A stretch of DNA of 64,000 bases, from positions 17,974,945 through 18,038,944 of the forward strand of contig NC_087079.1 in the NCBI RefSeq assembly GCF_026151205.1, written 5' to 3'. The notes under the pieces are model-generated. The model was not told the DNA's origin and did not search any database. It saw only the letters and a list, made by a program, of their open reading frames with translations. Shown one piece after another: positions 48,401 to 60,400 of this stretch; the stretch's first letter is position 1; each line of letters begins with the position of its first letter. Made by a program: the position numbers and the translations under genes. The DNA is from Bolinopsis microptera (lineage: Eukaryota > Ctenophora > Tentaculata > Lobata > Bolinopsidae).

Positions 48401-51400
48401 TGAATATTCATTGTTACTAGAAAATCTGGGCCAGCCAAGTGGTCTGTGAAAGAATCAGGTCTAATCTCCTTATAGCTTTATAGTACAGCAGATTTGAATA
48501 TATGAATATTAATTGTTTCCAGAAAACCAGGCCGGAGAGCTTTGCAGTACATGGCATACGCCATGCAATAAAAGAAAGGGATCGTGAATGGTGCATATAA
48601 AGATCATTTAAAGATTTAATGATATCATGCTTACAAAATACTTACAGCCCAACAGGCAACACACCTAAAATACAGGCACGTAGCCAGGGGGGGGGGGGGG
48701 GGGGGGGGCTAGGGGGGCTGCAGCCCACCCCCCCGGAAAAAATTGAACCCCAGAAAAAAAATAAACCCCCTAGTCCCCATGGTCGCCTGGTAACTGGGCT
48801 GTGTTTATGACTGCAGTCAGTCAAAGATTTGAACTGTGCATTAGTAAATATCTGTCATAACATCCAAGCAAGACTTCTATAAATAGTCAATAGTGTCCCC
48901 TAGACCGTAGGAAATGTCAAAATCTTAAGACGATGAGGCCTAAGTAAGTCGTAAATTTTGATTGAAGAATGCAGATTGCTGTTGTGAAGTTACCAAATTT
49001 ACGTGAGTACTTGATTCTTTTCAATCCCAGTTTATTGCTGTCCTACAAATTTCTTTAATATGCCAAATGTCGTCTAAAACACCCTATTTCGCAAAAATTT
49101 TCCGGGGGGCTGCGCCCCCCTAGCCCCCATCAAGGGGCTCTGCCCCTGGACCCCGATGGGGGCTGCGCCCCCAGACCCCTGCCACCCCCAAATATTAATG
49201 GTGTACTGATCTATGAAAAAAGGACCGAGGTGATCTTTGTGTGTCACGTGCACCCATTGTCTTGCACCCACCCGATGCCTCTTACGAGGTTTTCAGATAA
49301 GCTGAAACTAATGCATGATTATCATTAAGCTCATGAGTTGGGGTAGCCCATTGATTTGTGAGAGAATCAGGTCTCACCTGTAGCACTGTAGGTTTGAATA
49401 TTCATGGTTACTAGAAAATCTGGGCCAGCCAAGTGGTCTGAGAAAGAATCAGGTCTAATCTCCTTATAGTACAGCAGATTTGAATATATGAATATTAATT
49501 GTTTCCAGAAAACCAGGCCGGAGAGCTTTGCAGTACATGGCACACGCCATGCAATAAAAGAATGAAGGTGAGGGATCGTGAATGGTGCATATAAAGATCA
49601 TTTAAAGATATCATGCTTACAAAATACTTACAGCCCAACAGGCAACACACCTAATATACAGGCACGTAGCCAGGGGGGGGGGGGCTAGGGGGGCCGCAGC
49701 CCCCCTAGCCCCCCAGAAAAATTGAACCCCAGAAAAAAGATAAGCCCCCTAGTCCCCATGGTCGCCTGGTAACTGGGCTGTGTTTATGACTGCAGTCAGT
49801 CAAAGATTTGAACTGTGGATTAGTAAATATCTGTCATGACATCCAAGCAATACTTCTATAAATAGTCAATAGTGACCCCTAGACCGTAGGAAATGTCAAA
49901 ATCTTAAGATGATGAGGCCTGAGTAAGTCGTAAATTTTGATTGAAGAATGCAGATTGCTGTTGTGAAGTTACCAAATTTACGTGAGTACTTGATTCTTTT
50001 CAATCCCAGTTTATTGCTGTCCTACAAATTTCTTTAAAGCCAAATGTCGTCTAAAACACCCTATTTCGCAAAAATTTTCCGGGGGGCTGCGCCCCCCTAG
50101 CCCCCGACAAGGGGCTCTGCCCCCAGACCCCTGCCACCCCCAAATATTAATAATGTACTGATCTATGAAAAAAGGACCGAGGTGATCTTTGTGTGTCACG
50201 TGCACCCATTGCTTTGCACCCACCCGATGCCTCTTACGAGGTTTTCAGATAAGCTGAAACTAATGCATGATTATCATCAAGCTCATGAGTTGGGGCAGCC
50301 CATTGATTTGTGAGAGAATCAGGTCTCACCTGTAGCACTGTAGGTTTGAATATTCATTGTTACTAGAAAATCTGGGCCAGCCAAGTGGTCTGAGAAAGAA
50401 TCAGGTCTAATCTGTTATAGTACAGCAGGTAAAGTGTTGTTAGGAAATAGTGAACTGAGATGTTTTACACAGATTCACAGAATATGGTTTTTACGAAGAC
50501 GGTAAATTCTCTATATATAATATACACGATGGATCCGTGCCATTTAACTGACATCACGGCATCAACTTTAATGCAACTTTCCGCAAAAACCGTAAAAGAT
50601 ATACAACATAAACTTTTTTGACTGGGTCAAATGCTTTGAAAATCAGTATGAAAAAATAAAAAATTGGCCAAGGAATAAGAATTTTAATGCCCAAAATTTG
50701 TACCCCCAAGTGGTGTCAAAAACGCGAATCAAATAGGTAATACTTATTTTAGTCTCTTGAGTCTTGACACCATTTTAGGGTTATACAGGTTCCTGCTAGT
50801 AAGTATAACGCACAGGGTTTATATCTACTAGCAGGAACCCGTCAAACCTTTAAGACTGGTGTCAACGCTCTTTGGTGGCCGGATCAGTTTCCTACCCTAA
50901 AGTCTCCCAGTAAAAATAATTATTACCTATTTAATTCGCGTTTTTGACACCACTTGGGGGTCCAAATTTTGGGTACTAAACTTCTTATTCCTTGGCCGAT
51001 TTTCGATTTTTTCATGCTGATTTGAAGGCCATTAAAGCATTTGAATCAGTTAAAAAAGTTTCAGTTTTATATCTTGTACGGTTTTTGCGGAAACCCGTGT
51101 TAAAGTTGATGCCGTGGTGTCAGTAAAATGGTGCGGATAAATAAATATATATATATATCGTCTCGCTTTATATATAGTAAGATAGAGACAATAATTTCTG
51201 TGCTTTAGCACGAGGTTTTATTTTAATATATAATAAGTAGATATATAGTAAGATACATAACATTAAGCGTGCCGGTGTTTTGTGTTATAAACTCTTCTAA
51301 GTGATAGGGCTAATTCGTTTTAATATTCACCTTTCATTCTAGCTATATGCGATCAGTATGGAAAATATAAAATGAGATTGGGACGTATATTATATTTATA

Positions 51401-54400
51401 CTACAGGGTGAGTTGAAAATAGTGTGTGGAATGTAAAAGTCGATAATTATTTTTATGAATGAGCAAATTTTGAAAGGTGAATTGCTATAATCAGTTCATA
51501 AACGTTACAAATTTCATTCTTGCCTCTCATTTGATTCTAACTCATAATTTGGTTGATTTTGGCATTTTTCCAAAAAATTGTATATTTGTCCTAATATGGG
51601 GTTCTCAAATCGCGTGTCCTGAAAATCGAGTCTAAAAATCTATTTTCTCCTAAATTTTTTGAGCAATCTTAATCACCCGGCGCGGAAGCTTTCAGGATAT
51701 GTTCTAGGGATCATTTAAAAGAGATGAGCGCGACAGAATTTTGAGATAAGTCTTTAAAAATTAAACATTTTTTTGTACTAGATTATTAAAATTAAGTTAC
51801 TATGACAGTTGAAATTGGCGTTCTATTTATAAATAGTTCTGCAATTCACAACGTTGAATGAATATCAATAAGTGGCGTCGAGTTAAGCCTGGCAAGCGAA
51901 AAAAGGCGAGGTTGATAGCGTGTCATGAAGTTCATCAAAGTAGACGACTATAATACATGTAAACAGTGCAATTGCTACTATCATGCCTTTACTGTCAAAT
52001 CTCAAGTCAAATATTTAAAATTAGGACCATTGTAATTGATAAAATTTAATGCACTGAAAGGCGTTCAGCTACGTTAAATTATTATTAAATGCTAGTGTTT
52101 AATGGTGAGGAAAAAATGTAAACAAAAATATTCCTATCAATGCATGTAATACATGTTAGGTGAAATAAGACAACATTGTTCCTCATTTAAAACACGAAAT
52201 GAACTGCAATTATTTAACATTAATTAAACTAATCAAAATTAAATTAAAAAGGAATGAAATATGTTTACTGATGTAACTGATGCTTAATATCCAGATCGAA
52301 AGCCTATTTAACATAAACGTTCCAAAGCAAAATGAAGTCAAAAATGATTTTAAAAAGGCATTTCGAGAAAATCTGAGCTTTTTGAAAAATCTGAGAACTT
52401 TAAAATAAAAGTTGAAATTGGTATTCTGATCCTAATCAACCTATTATGTTATATTCAAAATCTTTAATTTTTTTAATCATATTAACATGTTGTGGTATTG
52501 CTGTATCACTAAATCGTGCCTTTACTGTCAAATCTCAAGTCAGATATTTAAAATTAGGACCATTGTAGTTGATAAAATTGAATGCACTGAAACTCTGAAA
52601 GGCGTTCGGCTACGTTAAATTATTATTAAATGCTAGTGTTCACAGTTTTCTATTTCCTGCCTTTCGTGGATAGTGGATACGTGTGTTTAAGGTTCCATCT
52701 GGGATGTTGTTAATTTCATTCCAAGATGTAAGGTTCCTTATAGAATGTTGAGTTCCTTCTAGGATATTGTTAGGTTCCTTCGTTGATGTTGGGTTCCTTC
52801 TAGGATGTTGTTAGGTTCCTTCTGGGATGTTGGGTTCCTTTTGGGACGATGTTGTTAGGTTCCTTCTGGGATGTTGGGTTCCTTTTGGGACGATGTTAGG
52901 TTCCTTCTGGGATGTTGAGTTCCTTCTAGGATGTTGGTAGGTTCCTTCTGGGATGTTGGGTTCCTTCTAGGATGTTGTTAGGTTCCTTCTGGGACGTTGA
53001 GTTCCTTCTGGTATTTTAAGTTCCTTCTGGGATGTTGAGTTCCTTCTAGAATGTTGTTAAGTTCCTTCGAGGATGTTGTAGGTTCCTTATGGGATGTTGT
53101 TAGGTGCCTTCTGGGATGTTGTGTTCCTTCTGGGATTTTGTTAGGTTCCTTCTGGGACGTTCAGTTCCTTCTAGGATGATGTTAGGTTCCTTCTGGGATG
53201 TTGGGTTCCTTCTGGGATGTTGTTAGGTTTTTTCTGGGATGTTGAGTTCCTTCTAGGATGTTGTTAGGTTCCTTCTGAGATGTTGGGTTCCTTCTGGGAT
53301 GTTGTTAGGTTCCTTCTGGGATGTTGTAGGTTCCTTATGGGATGTTAGGTTCCTTCTGGAATGCTAGGTTCCTTCTTGGATGTTGTAATCTCTCCTTCTG
53401 GGATACAAGATACGTGACTTGCAGATGATCATCTTGTAGATGCTCTGAAATATTTAAATCTAATTAATTACGTGGGTATATTAATTGTAATAGTTGATAA
53501 CAATATTCTCGTGTGTAATGGCTCTCATTAAAAACATACAAATTGGAGTGTATTGTGTAACAAAGTTAATATTCACGACTTTATGCTTTAATGCTACGAG
53601 CAGGACTCCGTCTTACCAAGGCTTAAAGTGGTGTCAAAAGACAACGATATTTATTTAGTTAGTGATTTTGACACTACTTGGGGGTCCAAAATACAGGACC
53701 TAAAGTTCTTATTTTTGGCCAATTTTATATTTCTTCATACTGGTCGAAAGGCCATTAACCCATTAGGGACGATAGGGTCGTTTTTATGACCCACCTTTTC
53801 TAGACGAAAAACCAAATTACTAAACGCTATAACGAATCTATAGCATATATATACTCAAAATTTATTGGGCTTCATTATATGTAGCCCAATAAATTTTGAG
53901 CATATATGCTATAGATTCGTTATAGCGTTTAGTAATTTGGTTTTTCGTCTAGAAAAGGTGGGTTATAAAAACGACCCTATCGTCCCTAATGGGTTAAAGC
54001 ATTCAGCCCAGTCAAAAATGTTTCCATGGTTTACCTCTCACGGTTTTCACGAATCACAGAAAGTGGTGTTAAAATTGATAATGTTAAAGGTTCATCTGTG
54101 CATCAAGTTCAAACTTACATTTATTCTTTGTTGATACTCGGTAGGCTAGGGCTATCAAGCTATGATTCTGGTGTCCTTAATAGTGCTCTTTTTTTCTGAA
54201 AAGGTTAAAGCTCTTAAGTTGATCGTCATAACATTCAATCTTTTTATTGCTGGGCGTCATTTTCAAGAAGACAGAGGTAACCGTAAACTAAATGATTTCT
54301 CTGGAATCTTTTGTTTTTTAATCGATTCAAATAAATATCCATGCTTTTTAGTCGTAAGCCAAAAATAAAAATGATTTTATTATTAAATATTGATCCAAAA

Positions 54401-57400
54401 TTGGGGAATAAGAGCTTTTATTAGGATTACCTCATTCGGAAGAACCAATACTGGAGGAGATATAATGGAGAAGAGTCTTTTGTAAATTCTCTCGCTTGCT
54501 TGCCGATCTTGCTGCTCTGAAATTTAACAATTCAACAACTCATTATTACGAATAATTGAATGTTTATCGGAGATATTGGTGATAATCTGGTTGATCTATG
54601 TCAAATACTTTATAAAAACTTTCGTTCTCCTTCAGAGATTCTTAAACTCACCTTCCGGCTTCCTGTATGCGTTGATTTCCATCAGCAGGCAGGGGGGGGG
54701 GGGGAGCTAACTGTATGGACTACATGAAATATTGAGTGGTGGTAGTGGGCATTGTGTCTGGAATCTAACTGTCGTTCTGGGGACAAAATGTATCCAAAGG
54801 TGCAATTTTTACTGGTTGCTTACGACTTTGAGTAACAATTTTCAAAATATCTAATTCAAATTTTGGAAACCAAATTTTTTGTAATATATTATATTCTAAG
54901 CAGCATCATAACCACAAAATTAATTTCATTGATGTGAGACAAGTATTTTGATGTCACTGGGTGGTTTTGATATGGTACCAAAAGTTGCAGTTTAGGGTCG
55001 GACCCTAAATATTCAGCGCTAGAAGGATCAAAATTTCAGGACAGTTAGGTATCAAGTTTATCATGTGCTCCATACATTTAGATCCTCCTCTCCCTCCCGC
55101 TACAAGTCAACTTTATAATATTTGTTCCTCTGTCTTCAAAAACTTTCCTGAATCCTGCGATTGGAAATTATTAACATCTAATTTTTCAAATTCTGACAGT
55201 TATCTACTGTGTTTTTGACCATTCAGTAAGAGTAAATATTAATAACGCAATGAAAGTGTGTTTATGTAAAATATCAAAATAAAAGTGAGTACTCCCTGTA
55301 TAATTGTACTCTACTGTCACTAGTTAACTTCGTCACGTGGTTGAGTTGAGGGTTCCCTATTTTGAAACTGAAAGCAATAGGTTTAAATTAAGATATTGCT
55401 CATTCAGTTTAGTATAATTATAAGTCATGGATGCAGTTTCAATTAGTGCCATAGTATTTCGAGACCCCATTATGCCAATAACTATATAACAGTGTTTGAG
55501 GACAGCGTAATAGAAATAATTAACATTTACCATTGCATTTCATGATCTGAAAAGAAGAAGGGGGCGGGTTAAGGATGCAGATGATACTCTGATAAGATAT
55601 TATAATACAAAGCTTAAAGGAACTAATTAAAAAAATAAATAAATAAAAATATGCAACCTACTAAAACCAATGGAGCCCTCCTCGGAGTCATTCCTCTCGC
55701 ATTTGCGAAAGTCGTCTTAAAGGTGTAAAATGAGGTCATGATTTTTTCCCGCCAAGCTCTTACATCGCTAATTGTTGATCATCGGCCTTCACTGAACGTA
55801 AGTTTTTTTAGAGTGGAGGCCAACCGTCAGCATGGGATGCAGGGCCAAGCGGGAAACAACGTCAAGGCCCCTTTCTACTTGGGCCATGTTGGTTTTGGCA
55901 GATACTGTGGTAATAAAATATGAAGTGAATGAGTGAAATGAAGTGAGTGAAAAGGGTGTAAGTGAGTAAAGGAACTAATTCATGACGACAGATGGAGAAG
56001 GGTCCTTTGTGAACGGTCCTCTATTACTTTTTATTACGCCTGAAATTAAAACTTTGGTCAGTATAAGTCATTACAGTATCATCAGCAGTAAAACGTTGTT
56101 AACCAAGCTAAGATATTATGTTTACAATATGTTATGTAAAATATGTACGTGCTAATATCATTGACAATGATTCCACTTTGAAAATAAAATCATTATTATA
56201 CATATAGCATATGCTACCCTACAGTCTACACCATGGTGGAGGGTTCATCACGTTACTTTCTGTGTAGAAATTCCTGCTTCATTATTAAGTTATATACCTG
56301 AATTCGAGTGTTAACTACATATACTTTCCGAAATTATCATTGAAGCTTGCAAGGGATAAATTCAGAAGAGTAAATACATTTCAAAAAAATATATTGAGCA
56401 AATAGACATGTATTTGGAACGTTTCCTTGTTATTTTTGAATTGATATCTAAGTTAACAGTCAGTAGAGTAGGCCCACAATTATTTTAAATTTACATCCCA
56501 ATTTGGCGCGGTGAGCGCAATTCCCTAGTTATCGTCCAGTAAACCATGGCAACCCTGAATGTAATGTTTTATTTTACCCACCTTTCAATGTATGTAATGG
56601 ATATGATATATGTATAATGGATATTACACATTGTTATGTAGATAACGAATATTATTGTTATTATTTACCTAGGCTGAAGCAACAAGGCTCTTTTAAGAAG
56701 GTGAATTCTGTCCCTGTTGTGCAAGTCACTTCATTGCTCCCTTTGTTGAGAGCTCCTGGGTCAGAACAAGTCACTTTCACGACGGTGCCTGGGTCTACTG
56801 GAAACTTTGCTGCTGTCTCAATCGTACTTGTCCACTCAGCCTTCAGTCTAGTACATCCTGAAAATATTTGCCCTTGATAATTAAAAGAAGTTTGATAGTT
56901 TATATTTTTTATACAGGGCTCGATTATACCATAAAAGACAACAGCTGTAACAGGTTGTATTCAAAAATATATCAAATATTATACATCACGTTCACAGGCA
57001 CTTCAAACTATTGTGCACGTATTACAATCAATATTTATCTTAGTTCTTAGATTTATTCTGGAATTGCCAAGTTACCTGGTTGAGGTTTATAGAAATCAGT
57101 CGCACTTTCCCAGGAAGAAAACTTTATCTTTGCAATGCTCCTGCTCCAGTATTTGCTCCAGTAACTGCGGCTATCACACGTTGAGTCTGATATCAGGTAG
57201 TTGATCACCTCCACCTCGTTACAGTGTACCACTAGTCTGATACCTGAGGTTCTAGTTAACGTAACCCTCCATACCTTGTCTATTGCAGTAGGCAGGTCAG
57301 TAAGGAAGTTAGTGTTAGTGTTCCGCGAGCTGCAACTGTCGATAAGGTACTGAGGAGAGGAGAAGTAGAGGGAGAGTCCTCCTGCATTGTCTAACTGTGA

Positions 57401-60400
57401 AGTGTAGAAACCAACAATCACTTTATCTTCACTCCCTAGCGTGCTATCAGTCTTTATTTCAAGAGAATACTGCTCCAGATCGAAGTCTATAAAAACCCCA
57501 CGTTGTATTGCTACCCAGCCTGTTATTATAACCACGTGATTATCTAATAGCATATAACAGTATATTAGCTGGTAGATAATAATATCATGAGTAAAATATT
57601 ATCAATTACTCGACGATTGTTGTGCTATGAATATATTGTTTCGATAATTAATTTGACAATTGATAGATCATTTGACTGAAATATTATTTTACAAATATTA
57701 TTTGACTGCTAACAATATAAAGATATAAACCATGGTGAATGGTGAATGGTTCATGAATATTGATTATCCTACCTTCATCTAGATCCTCAGCAGCATTCTC
57801 AATAAAGAGAAGGGACAGCAGTAATACTATACACATTGTCGATCACATTGTTCTTGATGCCTAATAATATGATACGAAATAATACATATGTAGGAAAATG
57901 GGCCACATTATACAGGGTGGGCCAAAAGTCAGTGTTCAAATGTTGGCCTTAATAGCTCAGTCACTGAGTGCCCAATTGAAATAATTCTTTCTGATAAGAC
58001 TTACTACCACCACTGGTTTGAGGAATTTGCCAAATCGAAAAAATATTCGTGTACAAAAAAAAACGACAATAATCAACAGAAGAACCATATTATTAGATAT
58101 CGAAAAGCCTACCATGAAGGTAATAATATTCCCCCAAATCAGCTGTTAATCTAATTGAAATGGGGGTGGTAAGACTGGTAATCTTAATGAAATGGGGGTG
58201 GTAAGACTGGTAATCTTATTGAAATTGGGGTGGTAAGACTGGTAATCTTATTGAAATGGGGGTGGTAAGACTGGTAATCTTAATGAAATAGGGGTGGTAA
58301 GACTGGTAATCTTATTGAAATGGGGGTGGTAAGACTGGTAATCTTATTGAAATGGGGGTGGTAAGACTGGTAATCTTATTGTAATGGGGGTGGTAAGACT
58401 GGTAATCTTATTGAAATGGGGGTGGTAAGACTGGTAATCTTATTGTAATGGGGGTGGTAAAACTGGTAATCTTATTGAAATGGGGGTGGTAAGACTGGTA
58501 ATCTTATTGAAATGGGGGTGGTAAGACTGGTAATCTTATTGTAATGGGGGTGGTAAGACTGGTAATCTTAATGAAATAGGGGTGGTAAGACTGGTAATCT
58601 TATTGAAATGGGGGTGGTAAGACTGGTAATCTTATTGAAATGGGGGTGGTAAGACTGGTAATCTTATTGTAATGGGGCATGGTAAGACTGGTAATCTTAT
58701 TGAAATAGGGTTGGTAAGGCTGGTAATCTAATTGAAATGGGGGTGGTAAGACTGGTAATCTTATCAAAATTGGGGTGGTAAGACTGGTAATCTTATTGAA
58801 AAAGGGGTAGTAAGACTGGTAATCTTATTGAAATGGGGGTGGTAAGACTGATAATCTTATTGAAATGGGGGTGGTAAGACTGGTAACTGAGGGACAAAGA
58901 AATGAAGAATATTATTATCGTGTGTCGATTATGCGACTTTTAATGAATTACTGCTCAGATAACAGATTGCATCAGTTGCACCGTCAAACATCGGTAATAT
59001 ATTTGAAAGAGAACCACTAAGACAAACGGCAAGGAGAAATCCGCAGTATTTTGAAATTAAGTTTAACAGATTACTTATTACCGATTATAGCCTGCCTAAG
59101 ATGGGACCACGATAATATTATAATAACAACACGATACGTAATGAAATAAATAAAAGCCTTTCCTATGGGGTCGTTCACATATTACGTAATTTGCCGAGGG
59201 GGAAGGGGGTTTGCAAATGATTACGCTAGTGTAATTTTGACAATAGCTATGTGTAAAACTGATTACGGAGGGGGGGGGGGGGGGTAAACATTGTCCAAAA
59301 AGTGATAACGTAATACGTGAACGACCCCTTTAGCGTACCTAAGTTACAGGATAAATTTATCGATTTGTTTTTAAGGATACAGTTGTACGAAATTTACTCG
59401 ATAAACAAAAACTTGACGCTGAAAACGAAATACCAACAAAATACAACAGCTACAGTAAAAATGTGAGTTTAATTCTAACGTAAGTGCAGTAAAAAAATAG
59501 CACTGCGATGAAGAATCTAGCAGTCATTCAATATTTTCGATTTTTACTGCCACACTTAGGCTTATCTACACAATTCCCTTCGCAGTGTCTGCTAACAAAA
59601 TAATTGGATTTATACCGCCTTGATAGTATATAAATATGATTATTAATTTGTAATTCAAAATAAGCAGGAGAGAAGAAATGAGAAAATTTATCTTTAGTGT
59701 AATTTTATTTTTATATTCAGTGTGAACGATTAATCATGATCTTTATTGATATTATTTTTAAATATATAAATGTATCGTGATAATCATGATTATCATAATA
59801 TAATTGTATGTAATATCCTATTGAGGCTCATGCTAACCCATCGCGGGTTTACTACTTACTACTACTGGTTGCTTTTATTTGATGTATACTAAGATCGCAA
59901 GTGCAGAGACGCGTGAGGAATAGGTTTAATCTAGAGATATTTAGGTAGGTTATAACTTATAGGTAGGTGGCATATTGTGATGTTATAAGGGCTAACTTAT
60001 ACATTATATTGCATATTGTTATGTACAAAGTGGGAGCAATTCAAACATCAGCATCAAAATTACTTGGTTCAGAAACTTAAAATGACATTATAACCCGTAT
60101 ACACCATGAAGATAACAGAGCCGTACTGCAGAGCCGTACTGCAGAGCCGTACAGAGCCGTACAGAGCCGTACAGAGCCGTACAGAGCCGTACAGCAGAGC
60201 CGTACAGAGCCGGGACAGAGCCGTACAGAGCCGTACAGAGCCGTACAGAGCCGTACAGAGCCGTACAGAGCCGTACAGAGCCGGGGCAGAGCCGTACAGA
60301 GCCGCACAGCGCCGTACAGCTAAGATGAGAAGTATGTATCATACGTACTTTTATAGAGTCTTATAAGTTCTAGATCATCTAAGAAGAGTTTTAGCGAGAG

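Larger units (their letters stand above)
47107..51184. mobile_element. 4.1-kb block bounded by about 36-bp inverted repeats
   Basis: TATCTTACTATATATAAAGC GAGACGATATATATATA at 47109-47145 is inverted at 51148-51184. Homology between duplications A and B stops at the left inverted repeat. The interior contains about 1-kb repeats (48181-50430) and a 606-bp palindrome, but no recognised transposase. It may be a composite rather than one element. Confidence 0.55.
52155..59638. repeat. segmental duplication copy B
   Basis: This is the partner of copy A. It contains a single G-rich unit at 54692-54740 in place of the 7.5-kb array, a 235-bp MITE absent from A, and shorter minisatellites. A 120-bp stretch (CTTTACTGTCAAATCTCAAG) is present twice here, at about 51984 and 52519, and once in A at about 31212. 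Confidence 0.9.

Noticed and set aside
48619-50223. Small ORFs in the G/C-rich repeats
   Set aside because: Low-complexity Pro/Gly frames in a repeat present 2-3 times; no coding signal.
60077-60366. Repetitive ORFs in the CAGAGCCGTA arrays
   Set aside because: Repeat artefacts on both strands.
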